Assembly: GCA_020621985.1 (NCBI GenBank)
Contig: JAHRYS010000002.1
Location: 367,730-431,729, forward strand
Direction: 5' to 3'
Length of the DNA stretch: 64,000 bases
Origin: Candidatus Ferrigenium altingense
Lineage (GTDB): Bacteria; Pseudomonadota; Gammaproteobacteria; Burkholderiales; Gallionellaceae
Made by a program: the position numbers and the translations under genes. Below, in pieces: positions 16,643 to 25,363 of the stretch. Each line of letters opens with the position of its first letter. The first letter of the stretch is position 1. Below the pieces are notes generated by a model that was not told the DNA's origin, made no database searches, and saw only the letters and a list, made by a program, of their open reading frames with translations.

Positions 16643-18676
16643 ATGAACCCACTACTCGACTTCTCCGGTCTGCCGCGCTTCGCGGAGATCAAACCCGAAC
16701 ATGTCGCGCCGGCGATTGAACAGTTGCTGGCGGAAAACCGCGCGCTGATTGCGCGGTTGCTGGGCGATAGCGCACCGCCGACTTGGCAGGATTTCATCGT
16801 GCCGATGGAAGATGCCAACGAGCGGTTGTCGCGCGCGTGGGGGCCGGTCGGGCATTTGAATGCGGTGATGAATTCGCCCGAGTTGCGCGAGGTGTATAAC
16901 GCCACGCTGCCGATAATCACCCAGTATTACGCCGAGCTCGGCCAGAACCTCGCGCTGTTCGATAAATTCAAGGCATTGCGCAACAGTCCTGAATTCGCCA
17001 GTTTGAGCGCGGCGCGCAAGAAGATTATCGAGAACGAGTTGCGCGATTTCCGCCTCGGCGGCGCGGAGCTGCCGGATGACAAGAAGGCGCGCTATCTGGA
17101 AATCCAGGAACGCCTGGCAGAATTATCGTCACGCTTTTCCGACAACCTGCTCGATGCGACCAATGACTACACGCTGGTCATCGAGAACAAGGAAGAATTG
17201 AGCGGCTTGCCGGAAGATGTGTTGCAGGCGGCACAGGAAGCGGCGGTCGCAGCGGGGAAGCCCGGCTGGTTGTTCACGTTGAAAGCGCCGTCCTATATGC
17301 CGGTGATGCAATACGCCGACAACCGCGCGTTGCGCGAAAAGATGTATCGCGCCTCTGGCACACGCGCCAGCGAGTTCGGCAAGGCGGAGTGGGACAACAC
17401 CGCGCTGATGGATGAGATCGTCAAGCTGCGCGGCGAGGAGGCGAGCCTGCTGGGCTTCGCCAACTTCGGCGAATTGTCGCTGGCGACCAAGATGGCGGAT
17501 TCGCCGCAGCAGGTGGCCGTGTTCATGCGCGAGCTGGCGCAGCGCGCGCGCCCCTTCGCCGAAAAAGATCTGGCGGAACTGCGCGAGTTCGCGCGTGCCG
17601 AACTGGGCTTGCAGGAATTGCAGTCATGGGACGTAGGCTATGCCAGCGAAAAATTGCGCGAAAAGCGCTACGCCTTCTCCGAGCAGGAAGTGAAACAGTA
17701 TTTCCCGGAAGACGCTGTGCTGCCCGGCATGTTCAAGCTGGTCGAGACGCTGTATGGCTTGCAAATCAAGGCGTCCGTTGCGCCACTGTGGCATGACGAT
17801 GTGCGCTTCTTCGATATCCGCGACGCGCAGGGGCAACTGGTCGGGCAGTTCTATCTCGATATGTACGCGCGCAACAGCAAGCGCGGCGGGGCGTGGATGG
17901 ACGATGTGATCACGCGCCGCCGTCTGGCGTCTGGAATACAAACCCCGGTCGCGTACCTGAATTGCAATTTCTCTGCGCCGGTCGGCGGCAAGCCCGCCGT
18001 GTTCACGCACGACGAAGTGATCACGCTGTTCCACGAATTCGGCCACGGCCTGCATCACCTGCTGACCGAAGTGGAAGACCTCGCCGTGTCCGGCATCAAC
18101 GGCGTGGAATGGGACGCGGTGGAGCTGCCCAGCCAGTTCATGGAAAACTTCTGCTGGGAGTGGGATGTGCTGCGCGGCATGACGCGCCATTCAGAGACAA
18201 ATGAAAAGCTGCCGCGCGCGCTGTTCGACAAGATGCTCGCCGCGAAGAATTTCCAGAGCGGCCTGCAGACCCTGCGCCAGATCGAGTTTTCGCTGTTCGA
18301 CATGCTGATGCACAGCAACTTCGAGGCGGGCGGCGCGAAATCCATATTGCAGCTGCTCGACGAAGTGCGCGCCGAAGTGGCGGTGCTGATCCCGCCCGCG
18401 TTTCAGCGCTTCCCGCACAGCTTTTCGCATATCTTTGCCGGCGGCTATGCGGCGGGCTATTACAGCTACAAATGGGCGGAGGTGCTGTCCGCCGATGCGT
18501 ACAGCCTGTTCGAGGAAAACGGCGTGCTGAATCCCGACGTCGGCGCGCGCTTCCGCGCCGAGATACTGGCGATGGGCGGCAGCCGCGGCGCGATGGACTC
18601 GTTCAAGTCGTTTCGCGGGCGCGAGCCGAGCATCGACGCATTGTTGCGGCATAATGGGCTACTCGAAACATCATAA
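16643..18676 (+). CDS. prlC: Oligopeptidase A (M3 metallopeptidase)
   Basis: 677 residues, typical of PrlC/OpdA. The zinc motif LFHEFGHGLHH supplies HExxH, and a downstream GINGVEWDAVELPSQFMEN provides the third ligand Glu. The end motif AGGYAAGYYSYKWAEVLSADAY is family-typical. This cytosolic enzyme degrades signal peptides and short oligopeptides. It stands alone behind the restriction island; an AT-rich stretch with TAGTAAAATAT at about 16590-16603 may hold its promoter. Confidence 0.96.
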   Translation: MNPLLDFSGLPRFAEIKPEHVAPAIEQLLAENRALIARLLGDSAPPTWQDFIVPMEDANERLSRAWGPVGHLNAVMNSPELREVYNATLPIITQYYAELGQNLALFDKFKALRNSPEFASLSAARKKIIENELRDFRLGGAELPDDKKARYLEIQERLAELSSRFSDNLLDATNDYTLVIENKEELSGLPEDVLQAAQEAAVAAGKPGWLFTLKAPSYMPVMQYADNRALREKMYRASGTRASEFGKAEWDNTALMDEIVKLRGEEASLLGFANFGELSLATKMADSPQQVAVFMRELAQRARPFAEKDLAELREFARAELGLQELQSWDVGYASEKLREKRYAFSEQEVKQYFPEDAVLPGMFKLVETLYGLQIKASVAPLWHDDVRFFDIRDAQGQLVGQFYLDMYARNSKRGGAWMDDVITRRRLASGIQTPVAYLNCNFSAPVGGKPAVFTHDEVITLFHEFGHGLHHLLTEVEDLAVSGINGVEWDAVELPSQFMENFCWEWDVLRGMTRHSETNEKLPRALFDKMLAAKNFQSGLQTLRQIEFSLFDMLMHSNFEAGGAKSILQLLDEVRAEVAVLIPPAFQRFPHSFSHIFAGGYAAGYYSYKWAEVLSADAYSLFEENGVLNPDVGARFRAEILAMGGSRGAMDSFKSFRGREPSIDALLRHNGLLETS

Positions 18677-18690
18677 GAGAATTTCTAAAA

Positions 18691-18763
18691 TTCGTCACAC
18701 CGGCGAAGGCAGGTGCCCAGCCTATTAAAATTACTGGATTCCGGCCTTCGCCGGAATGGCAAA
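18691..18763. repeat. Degenerate inverted repeat, 'CCGGCGAAGGC' type
   Basis: Left arm 18691-18720 (TTCGTCACACCGGCGAAGGC...) and right arm 18734-18763 (CTGGATTCCGGCCTTCGCCGG...) are imperfect reverse complements around a short AT-rich loop. The arms resemble the cleaner 30-bp inverted repeat at 49921-50043, which has the same CGTCATTCC...GGAATCCAG frame with a different core. Probably one dispersed family; located between prlC and the next gene. Confidence 0.7.
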
Positions 18764-18798
18764 ATCTGAATTTTTAAAGATTTCCATAAGGAGGCAAA

Positions 18799-19344
18799 AT
18801 GAAGCGCATCGTTTTGTTATTGGGTTGTTTGGCGGTGATGCCATCGGGCGTTCAAGCGGGCGAGCTGTTCCGCTGGGTAGACGCGCAGGGCAAGGTGCAT
18901 TACGGCGACGTTCCTCCGGCGGGCGCGGCGCAGGTAACACCCATCAAATCCCCCGCTGCCGCAGCGCCTGTAGAAGACCTGCCCTATGAAACGCGCCGCG
19001 CGCAGCAGAATTTTCCGGTTACATTATATGTTGCGGAAAACTGCACCGAATATTGCGATCAGGCGCGCGAACTGCTGATCAAGCGCGGCATCCCGTTCAG
19101 TGAAAAATTGTTGCGGACCAAAGAAGAAATTGATGCATTTAAAGCACTTCACGACTTCGACAGCGTGCCTGCGTTGTCCGTAGGCAAAACTTTTTTGAAA
19201 GATTTTCTGGCTGACCAATGGAATAACGAACTCGATATCGCCGGTTATCCGAAGACCGCGCCCTACCGCGCACCCGGTGCACTTCCTGCTTCCGCACCTG
19301 CCGCAGCGAGCCAGGTCGAGCCGGCTAATCCCGCCGCACAATGA
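18799..19344 (+). CDS. Periplasmic DUF4124 / glutaredoxin-like fusion protein
   Basis: 181 residues. A cleavable signal peptide ends near GVQA (20). Then comes a DUF4124 segment, GELFRWVDAQGKVHYGDVPP, and from about residue 70 a thioredoxin-fold domain with VTLYVAENCTEYCDQARELL. The two cysteines there are CTEYC, spaced by three residues rather than the usual CxxC. VPALSVG gives the cis-Pro strand, and the tail is Ala/Pro-rich. I infer a periplasmic thiol protein of unknown partner. AGGAGG lies just before the ATG, and the stop overlaps xthA. Confidence 0.8.
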   Translation: MKRIVLLLGCLAVMPSGVQAGELFRWVDAQGKVHYGDVPPAGAAQVTPIKSPAAAAPVEDLPYETRRAQQNFPVTLYVAENCTEYCDQARELLIKRGIPFSEKLLRTKEEIDAFKALHDFDSVPALSVGKTFLKDFLADQWNNELDIAGYPKTAPYRAPGALPASAPAAASQVEPANPAAQ

Positions 19345-20105
19345 AGCTGGCGACCTGGAACGTCAACTCGCTGAAAGTGCGTCTGCCGCAGGTGCTGGAC
19401 TGGCTTGCCGCCAACCCGGTCGATGCGTTGTGTTTGCAGGAGACCAAGCAGCAGGACAAGGATTTCCCGCAGGCCGAGTTGCAGGCGGCGGGTTATCACA
19501 GCGTATTCAGCGGACAGAAGACCTATAACGGCGTGGCGATCCTGAGCCGCACACCCGCCGGCGACGTGCAGATGGGCATCCCGGATTTTGCCGACGAGCA
19601 CAAGCGCGTCATCGCCGCCACGATCAACGATATTCGCGTGGTATGCGTGTATGTGCCGAACGGCCAGAGCGTCGATTCCGACAAGTATCACTACAAGCTT
19701 GCCTGGCTCGCCGCATTGCGCGACTGGCTCAAAGCAGAGCTGACGCGCTACCCGAAACTGGCGCTGCTGGGCGACTACAACATCGCGCCGGAAGACCGCG
19801 ATGTCTACGATCCGGTCGCATGGCAGGGCAATGTGCTGGTCAGCGAGCCGGAGCGGCAACAGTTCCGCAACCTGTCGCAGCTCGGCCTGCGCGACAGCTT
19901 CCGCCTGTTCGAGCAGCCCGAAAAATCCTATTCCTGGTGGGACTACCGCATGATGGCGTTCCGCCGCAACCTGGGGCTGCGCATCGACCACATTCTGGTC
20001 AGCGAGCCGCTGGCGGCGCAATGCAAGAGCTGCGTGATCGACAAAGCCCCGCGCAAACTGGAGCGCCCTTCCGACCATACTCCGGTGGTGGTGGAGCTGG
20101 GGTAG
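19341..20105 (+). CDS. xthA: Exodeoxyribonuclease III
   Basis: 254 residues of the ExoIII/AP-endonuclease family. The catalytic signatures are KLATWNVNSLKVRLPQV, LQETKQQD (metal Glu), VYVPNG, GDYNIAPEDRDVYDP (Asp and Asn), RIDHILVS and SDHTPVVVEL (final Asp-His). It cleaves abasic sites and degrades 3' ends in base excision repair. Its ATG overlaps the preceding stop by four bases. Confidence 0.95.
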   Translation: MKLATWNVNSLKVRLPQVLDWLAANPVDALCLQETKQQDKDFPQAELQAAGYHSVFSGQKTYNGVAILSRTPAGDVQMGIPDFADEHKRVIAATINDIRVVCVYVPNGQSVDSDKYHYKLAWLAALRDWLKAELTRYPKLALLGDYNIAPEDRDVYDPVAWQGNVLVSEPERQQFRNLSQLGLRDSFRLFEQPEKSYSWWDYRMMAFRRNLGLRIDHILVSEPLAAQCKSCVIDKAPRKLERPSDHTPVVVELG

Positions 20106-20165
20106 TGGGGGCGCGCATATTGGGTTATATTAAGCCGAACCCGCAACCACGACGGTTAACGAATT

Positions 20166-21122
20166 TTGCCTAACGCCACTCCCGAAATAACCCTTTCCGC
20201 GCGCAACCTGTCGCGCCGCTTCGGCAATCACCAAGTCATTCATAACGTGTCGCTGGAATTAAGGCGCGGCGAGGTGCTGGGCTTGCTCGGGCACAACGGC
20301 GCGGGCAAAACCACCACGCTGCAAATGCTGACCGGCTGCTTGTTGCCGGACGAAGGCAAAATTGAAATCTGCGGCATCGATTTGCTGCGCCGGCCCATGC
20401 TGGCCAAGGCGCACATCGGTTATCTGCCGGAAACCCCGCCGTTGTACCGCGAACTCAGCGTGAACGATTACCTGATTTTTGCCGCGCGCCTGCGCGGCAT
20501 GAAGCCGGGCGCCGCCGCCGAAGCGCTCATCCAGACCAGGCAACGCTGCGGCCTGGACGCGGTCGGCAAGAAAATCATCGGCACGTTGTCCAAAGGCTAT
20601 CAGCAGCGCGTCGGCATCGCGCAGGCCATCATTCACCGTCCCGCCGTGATCGTGCTCGACGAACCCACCGTCGGCCTCGACCCCACGCAGATCCGCGATA
20701 TCCGCACCCTGATCCGCGAATTGGGCGACAGCAGCAGCGTGATCCTCTCCACGCATTTGCTCGGCGAGGTGCAAAGCGTATGCGACCGCGTGGAGATCAT
20801 GCAGCACGGCAAGCTGATCTATGGCGACACCAGCGCGCGCATGCAGAAGTACGGGGGCATCTCCGGCTTCATCATCAGTCTGCGCAACCCGCCGCCATTG
20901 AGCGAACTGGAGGGCATCGCGGGCGTCGGCAGCGTCGAACAACTTTCCGCCACGCAGTTCCGCGTGCTGCATGCACCGGATACCAATCCCAGCGGCGCGC
21001 TGCTCACGCTGGCGGAGCGGCAAGGCTGGCAACTGGAGCAGCTCACGCCGCTGCAAGCCACGCTGGAAGAGGTGTTTACCCGAATTACCGATGAAAAAAA
21101 TGCCACGGGGGAAACATCATGA
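20166..21122 (+). CDS. ABC transporter ATP-binding protein, GldA type
   Basis: 318 residues with Walker A GHNGAGKTTTLQ, the signature LSKGYQQRVGIAQA, Walker B VIVLDEPTVGLDP and the switch His in LSTHLLGE. The layout and the two genes downstream fit the GldA-GldF-GldG type of ABC system found in many proteobacteria, whose substrate is unknown. The only plausible start is a TTG (20166); the first residues PNATPEITLSARNL look family-like. The stop overlaps the permease ATG. Confidence 0.9.
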   Translation: MPNATPEITLSARNLSRRFGNHQVIHNVSLELRRGEVLGLLGHNGAGKTTTLQMLTGCLLPDEGKIEICGIDLLRRPMLAKAHIGYLPETPPLYRELSVNDYLIFAARLRGMKPGAAAEALIQTRQRCGLDAVGKKIIGTLSKGYQQRVGIAQAIIHRPAVIVLDEPTVGLDPTQIRDIRTLIRELGDSSSVILSTHLLGEVQSVCDRVEIMQHGKLIYGDTSARMQKYGGISGFIISLRNPPPLSELEGIAGVGSVEQLSATQFRVLHAPDTNPSGALLTLAERQGWQLEQLTPLQATLEEVFTRITDEKNATGETS

Positions 21123-21862
21123 TCCGCCTGCTTGCTCTGCGCGAACTGCGCAGCCTGTTTTCCATGCCCTCCACCTGGTTTGCGCTCGCCGTGCTGCAAT
21201 TCATTTTTGCGTGGTTCTTTCTGGCGCGGCTCGATGCGTTCCTGGAAATCCAGCCGCAGCTCGCGCAACTCGCCAATCCGCCCGGTGTGACGATCACGAT
21301 CGCCGCCCCGTTGTTCAACACGGCCGCGCTGTTGCTGATGATGCTGGCGCCGATGTTCACCATGCGCCTGATCGCCGAAGAACGCCGCAACCAGACGCTC
21401 ACGCTGCTGCTTTCGGCGCCGCTGTCCAGCCGCCACATCGTGCTCGGCAAGTTCTTCGGCCTGCTGATTTTTCTGGCCGCGCTGATGGCCGGCGTGCCGC
21501 TGATGCTCTACACCCTGGCGTTCGGCACCGCGCTCGATCACGGCCTGCTGCTGAGCAATATGCTCGGCCTGCTGCTGCTCACCGCCAGCTATGTCGCGGT
21601 GGGATTGTATGTTTCCGCGCTCACCACCCAGCCGGTCATCGCCGCGATCGGCGCACTCGCGGTACTGGTCGGGCTGTGGCTGGCCGACATCGGCGCGGCG
21701 GCGGAAGATTCGCCCTGGCATCTCATCTCACCGCTCAACCACTTCCAGAATTTCAACGCCGGTTTGCTGGACAGCGGCGATGCCGCCTTCTTCGTGCTGT
21801 TCAGTGCAGTATTTTTGCTGCTGGCGATGCGCCGCATCCACAATAACCGCATATACGGATAG
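21119..21862 (+). CDS. ABC transporter permease (GldF-like)
   Basis: 247 residues, mostly hydrophobic, with about six predicted membrane segments. The short loop RLIAEERRNQTLTLLLSAPLSSRHIVLGKF is the ABC-2 type coupling motif. It overlaps the ATPase gene by four bases and is followed after 6 bp by the GldG-like gene, so the three should form one complex. Confidence 0.88.
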   Translation: MIRLLALRELRSLFSMPSTWFALAVLQFIFAWFFLARLDAFLEIQPQLAQLANPPGVTITIAAPLFNTAALLLMMLAPMFTMRLIAEERRNQTLTLLLSAPLSSRHIVLGKFFGLLIFLAALMAGVPLMLYTLAFGTALDHGLLLSNMLGLLLLTASYVAVGLYVSALTTQPVIAAIGALAVLVGLWLADIGAAAEDSPWHLISPLNHFQNFNAGLLDSGDAAFFVLFSAVFLLLAMRRIHNNRIYG

Positions 21863-21868
21863 TGAGCC

Positions 21869-23233
21869 ATGCTGCGTAAATTTTTCACCTCACCGTTATT
21901 GCGCAACCCGCTATTCGTGCTGCTGTTGCTGGGCATCGCGTCGGGTCTGGGCTATCTCGCCACGCGCTATCATGTGCAGCGCGACATCACGCACAACGCC
22001 AGCAACAGCCTGGAACCCGCCAGCGTGGAGGTGCTCAGGCAGCTGGGCGGCCCGGTCAACATCACCGTGTATGCCACCGAACAGGACGCGCGCCTCGGCG
22101 ACATCCGCAAAATCATCCGCAACTTCATGTCGCTCTACCAGCGATACAAGCCCGACATACAACTGACGTTCATCGACCCGGAAAAAGAGCCCGAAAAAAC
22201 CCGCGCGGCGCGCGTCCAGCTCAACGGCGAGATGGTGGTCGAGTATGCCGGGCGCAGCGAGCACCTTACCCAGCTCAACGAGCCCATCCTCACCAGCACC
22301 CTGCTGCGCCTGGCGCACACGCGCGACCAGACGGTGATGTATCTGGACGGGCACGGCGAGCGCAAACTGGACGGCATCGCCAACCACGATTTGGGCGAGC
22401 CGTTCGGCGCGAAACTCAAACAGAACGGCTTCCGCCTCGGTGGCCTGAATCTGGCGCTGGCGCAGGAAGTGCCACGCAATGCCAGCGTATTGGTGATTAC
22501 CCAGCCGCAGGTCGATCTGATGCCGGGCGAAGTGGACAAGCTGCTGCGCTATGTCGAGCGCGGCGGCAACCTGCTCTGGCTGGTGGATGCCGGACCGCTG
22601 CACGGGCTGGAGCGCCTCGCCGAGAAACTCGACCTGCTGCTGCCGCCCGGCACCGTGATCGACCCGGCCGCCAGCGGGATGAACGCACCCGCGACCTGGG
22701 CGCTGGGCGCCGTCTATCCGCCGCACGCGATCACGCGCAATTTCAACCTGATCACCGCCTTTCCGTCCGCGCGCCCGCTGGCATGGAACGAAAACCCGGA
22801 CTGGCAGCACAGCGTGCTGGTGGAAGTCGCCGCGCGCGGCTGGGTGAGCCGCAACGCGTCCAGTGTCAAAACGCTCGGCGACAAACCGCGCTTCGACAAA
22901 CAGCACGATACCCCCGGTCCCGTCATCATCGCGGCCGCGCTGCAACGCAACATCAACGACCGCGAACAGCGCATCGTGGTGGTCGGCAACGGCGCGTTCC
23001 TCGCCAACAGCTTTGCCGGCAATGGCGGCAACGTGGATCTGGGTGTGAACATGGTGAACTGGCTGGCCAGCGAAGAACATCTCATCACGTTGCAACCGCG
23101 CGCCGCGAAGGACAGCAATCTGACCCTGAACAAGACGCAACTTACCGCCATCGGCATCGGTTTCCTGTTCGGCTTGCCGCTGCTGCTGGCGGGGGCGGGG
23201 GTCTATATCTGGTGGAAACGCCGGAAAACCTGA
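21869..23233 (+). CDS. GldG-like ABC transporter auxiliary component
   Basis: 454 residues. An N-terminal membrane helix (NPLFVLLLLGIASGLGYLA) is followed by a large extracytoplasmic domain of the ABC-type uncharacterised/GldG kind (VNITVYATEQD..., MYLDGHGERKL, LVITQPQVDLMPGE, LLWLVDAGPL) and a C-terminal helix (IGIGFLFGLPLLLAGAGVYIW) ending in WWKRRKT. It follows the permease and should be anchored beside it. The function of the whole system is unknown in proteobacteria. Confidence 0.85.
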   Translation: MLRKFFTSPLLRNPLFVLLLLGIASGLGYLATRYHVQRDITHNASNSLEPASVEVLRQLGGPVNITVYATEQDARLGDIRKIIRNFMSLYQRYKPDIQLTFIDPEKEPEKTRAARVQLNGEMVVEYAGRSEHLTQLNEPILTSTLLRLAHTRDQTVMYLDGHGERKLDGIANHDLGEPFGAKLKQNGFRLGGLNLALAQEVPRNASVLVITQPQVDLMPGEVDKLLRYVERGGNLLWLVDAGPLHGLERLAEKLDLLLPPGTVIDPAASGMNAPATWALGAVYPPHAITRNFNLITAFPSARPLAWNENPDWQHSVLVEVAARGWVSRNASSVKTLGDKPRFDKQHDTPGPVIIAAALQRNINDREQRIVVVGNGAFLANSFAGNGGNVDLGVNMVNWLASEEHLITLQPRAAKDSNLTLNKTQLTAIGIGFLFGLPLLLAGAGVYIWWKRRKT

Positions 23234-23244
23234 AAAACTGTTTA

Positions 23245-23367
23245 TCCGCAGATTACACAGATTAACGCAGATTAAACACACCAAAGACTATGCCGATGTC
23301 CACTGTGCAGTAGCAAAGAGTTTGAGCGCTTTGTTTGTCAATCTGTTTAATCTGTGTAATCTGCGGA
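23245..23367. repeat. Inverted array of the RCAGATTAC unit (copy 1)
   Basis: The left arm 23245-23275 (TCCGCAGATTACACAGATTA...) is built from three tandem units of about 11 bp, each containing RCAGATTA. The right arm ending at 23367 (TTTAATCTGTGTAATCTGCGG) is its reverse complement, with a 70-bp centre. Two more copies are at 34528-34664 and 48821-48881. It sits between gldG and mutM, upstream of the mutM start. Confidence 0.85.
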
Positions 23368-23390
23368 CGATAGGTTTTTAGCGAGAAACC

Positions 23391-24221
23391 ATGCCTGAAC
23401 TGCCCGAAGTAGAAATCACGCGGCGCGGTCTCGCCGCGCATCTCACCGGCCTGACCGTTGCGGATGCCGTTATCCGCGACCCCAGGCTGCGCTGGCCGAT
23501 CCCGGAAAACCTGCCCGTGTTGTTGCGCGGACAGGTCGTCCGCGCGCTCAAGCGGCGCGGCAAATATCTGCTGGTTGAATTCGATCACGGCACGCTGATC
23601 CTGCACCTCGGCATGTCCGGCAGCCTGCGCATCCTGCCCGCGGGCACGCCGCCGGAAAAACACGACCACTTCGATCTGGTGCTAAGCAACGGCACGCTGG
23701 TGCGCCTGCGCGACCCGCGCCGCTTCGGCGCGGTGCTGTGGCATGGCGGCGATGTGCATACCCACCCGCTGCTCGCCACCCTCGGCCCGGAACCGCTGCC
23801 AGATAAATTCGGAGAAGATGGCTTCGATGCGCGCTATCTCCATCAAGCCACGCGCGGACGCAGCATCGCGATAAAACAATGCATCATGGACAACCACATC
23901 GTGGTCGGCGTGGGCAACATCTACGCCAACGAAGCGTTGTTCCGCGCCGGCATCAAACCGCAGCTCGCCGCCAGCAAACTCAGCCTGCCGCGCTGCGCGA
24001 AATTAGTGGCAGAAATCCGCGCAACCCTGAACGAGGCGATCGATTTGGGCGGCAGCACCTTGCGCGACTTCGTGAATGCGTCGGGGCAGCCCGGCTACTT
24101 CCAGCAGCACTACTGGGTGTACGGGCGCGGCGGCGAACCGTGCCGCAAGTGCGGCGCACCGATCCAGCAAATCAGGCAAGGGCAGCGATCCAGTTTCTAC
24201 TGCAAGCACTGCCAAAAATAA
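23391..24221 (+). CDS. mutM: Formamidopyrimidine-DNA glycosylase
   Basis: 276 residues. The N-terminus [14 protein letters not shown] gives the catalytic Pro2 and Glu3. GKYLL holds the conserved Lys near 57-60. The H2TH region reads [22 protein letters not shown]. The zinc finger at the end has CRKCG and CKHCQK. It removes 8-oxoguanine and ring-opened purines. It is unrelated in operon terms to the Gld genes because the RCAGATTAC repeat separates them. Confidence 0.97.
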   Translation: MPELPEVEITRRGLAAHLTGLTVADAVIRDPRLRWPIPENLPVLLRGQVVRALKRRGKYLLVEFDHGTLILHLGMSGSLRILPAGTPPEKHDHFDLVLSNGTLVRLRDPRRFGAVLWHGGDVHTHPLLATLGPEPLPDKFGEDGFDARYLHQATRGRSIAIKQCIMDNHIVVGVGNIYANEALFRAGIKPQLAASKLSLPRCAKLVAEIRATLNEAIDLGGSTLRDFVNASGQPGYFQQHYWVYGRGGEPCRKCGAPIQQIRQGQRSSFYCKHCQK

Positions 24222-24367
24222 CGGGTATCTGGAAGTTGGTGTGGGTAGCGGTGAGACAAGTTTTTCGATAGCTGCCTTTGACACCAGGCAGGCACTCAGG
24301 CAATGAGAACGTGGAGGCGCGATCTGCCACGCGTTGCACCTGCTCCTCACAGTAACGTTGGCCAACT

Positions 24368-25066
24368 TCATGCCCTGCGCACGGAGAAGCTCTCGAACAT
24401 TGCCTCGATGCGGCTGCATACTGCATCATCCAGCAACTCTCGGGCGGAATGGAGGTTGACTGTCTCATCGGTGCATCCCTGAGGCCGGAATTCCTGCAGC
24501 AGATAATGCTTCGCACCCAGTTGCTGCAATTCTTCCGCCAGTTGCAGCAATGAATCCTGGGTGTGATACAGCGGATGCACGGTAGTGCGGAACTCATAAG
24601 GCACACCGCTTGCCAGTAGCAGCCGGGCGCTTTCCCGTGCTTTCTCGCCGCTGGCCGGCGTGCCGGTCACTTTGTCGTAGTCGGTGAAGGTAGATTTGAT
24701 GTCCATGCCCGCCCAGGAAAGTAGCGGTAGCAGTTCGCCAAGACGGGAAGGGTAAGTGCCGCCGGTGTGCAAACCAACCTTGAAGCCGAGCTCGCTAACC
24801 TCTGTAATGGCTTGTTCGAGTCCGTCTTGCAGCGTCGGCTCGCCGCCGCTGAAGACGACCGCATCCAGCAGCCCTCGGCGGCGGCGCAGAAAGCGCATCA
24901 CGGTGGGCCATTCCAATTGGTTCCCGCCGTGACGGGGAATCAGGTGGGGGTTGTGGCAATACCCGCAGCGCCAGGGGCAGCCCTGGCAAAATACCACTGC
25001 GGCCAGGCAACCCGGGAAATCGGTACTGGTCAGCGGTGTAAGGCCGCCGATTTGCAGGTTTGACAC
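24368..25066 (-). CDS. nrdG: Anaerobic ribonucleotide reductase activating protein
   Basis: 232 residues of the radical SAM family. The cluster motif is CPWRCGYC (CX3CX2C) within CQGCPWRCGYCHNPHL, and FSGGEPTLQ is the GGEP SAM motif. It installs the glycyl radical on the class III reductase. The start is GTG at 25064-25066, giving MSNLQIGGLTPLTSTDFPG, the expected N-terminus. It lies downstream of the split nrdD genes on the same strand, 71 bp after the 64-aa radical-domain gene, and so shares the NrdR-controlled promoter. Confidence 0.93.
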   Translation of the reverse strand: MSNLQIGGLTPLTSTDFPGCLAAVVFCQGCPWRCGYCHNPHLIPRHGGNQLEWPTVMRFLRRRRGLLDAVVFSGGEPTLQDGLEQAITEVSELGFKVGLHTGGTYPSRLGELLPLLSWAGMDIKSTFTDYDKVTGTPASGEKARESARLLLASGVPYEFRTTVHPLYHTQDSLLQLAEELQQLGAKHYLLQEFRPQGCTDETVNLHSARELLDDAVCSRIEAMFESFSVRRA

Positions 25067-25137
25067 GGCTGATTACGGGTTACAGAAAGCGCAGAAAAGC
25101 ACGGTTTCCGAGCATTTTGCGCTTCCTGCAGGTTTAG

Positions 25138-25332
25138 TCAGGCGGCCAACTTGGCGTGGCATTCCTGAAAATGCTTGCGCTCGTAGTGTTCGCCTTTTTT
25201 GCCGATATTGAACGAGGACACCGGCCGATGGTAGCCCATCACGCGTGTCCACACTTCGCAGGGCTGGCGCTCCTCTTCGGTCAAAATGATTTCATCGGTC
25301 TTGAGGTTGGTTTGGTTGGACAGGCCGGTCAT
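25138..25332 (-). CDS. Separate glycyl-radical domain of anaerobic ribonucleotide reductase
   Basis: 64 residues. The segment CEVWTRVMGYHRPVSSFNIG followed by KKGEHYERKHF is the C-terminal glycyl-radical loop of class III reductases, with Gly33 of RVMGYH as the radical site. The preceding large NrdD ends right after its zinc ribbon and lacks this loop, so the enzyme is split into two chains. A strong Shine-Dalgarno (AAAGGAGATAACC) before the ATG at 25330-25332 and a clean stop-start gap of 31 bp argue against a sequencing frameshift. Small proteins of this kind occur in other betaproteobacteria as far as I recall, labelled simply NrdD. Confidence 0.88.
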   Translation of the reverse strand: MTGLSNQTNLKTDEIILTEEERQPCEVWTRVMGYHRPVSSFNIGKKGEHYERKHFQECHAKLAA

Positions 25333-25363
25333 GGTTATCTCCTTTAATGATTAGGGTGGGGAA

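Noticed and set aside
23245..23367. CRISPR array made of the CAGATTAC repeats
   Set aside because: Units are about 11 bp with no spacers of constant length, the arms are inverted, and no cas gene is present.
24172..24606. 144-codon minus frame downstream of nrdG
   Set aside because: It overlaps nrdG and mutM out of phase; the 146-bp gap itself shows no start site or motif.
25333..25363. Frameshift or sequencing error splitting nrdD
   Set aside because: The small gene has its own strong ribosome site, start and N-terminal residues, and the large one ends in a proper lysine-rich tail.
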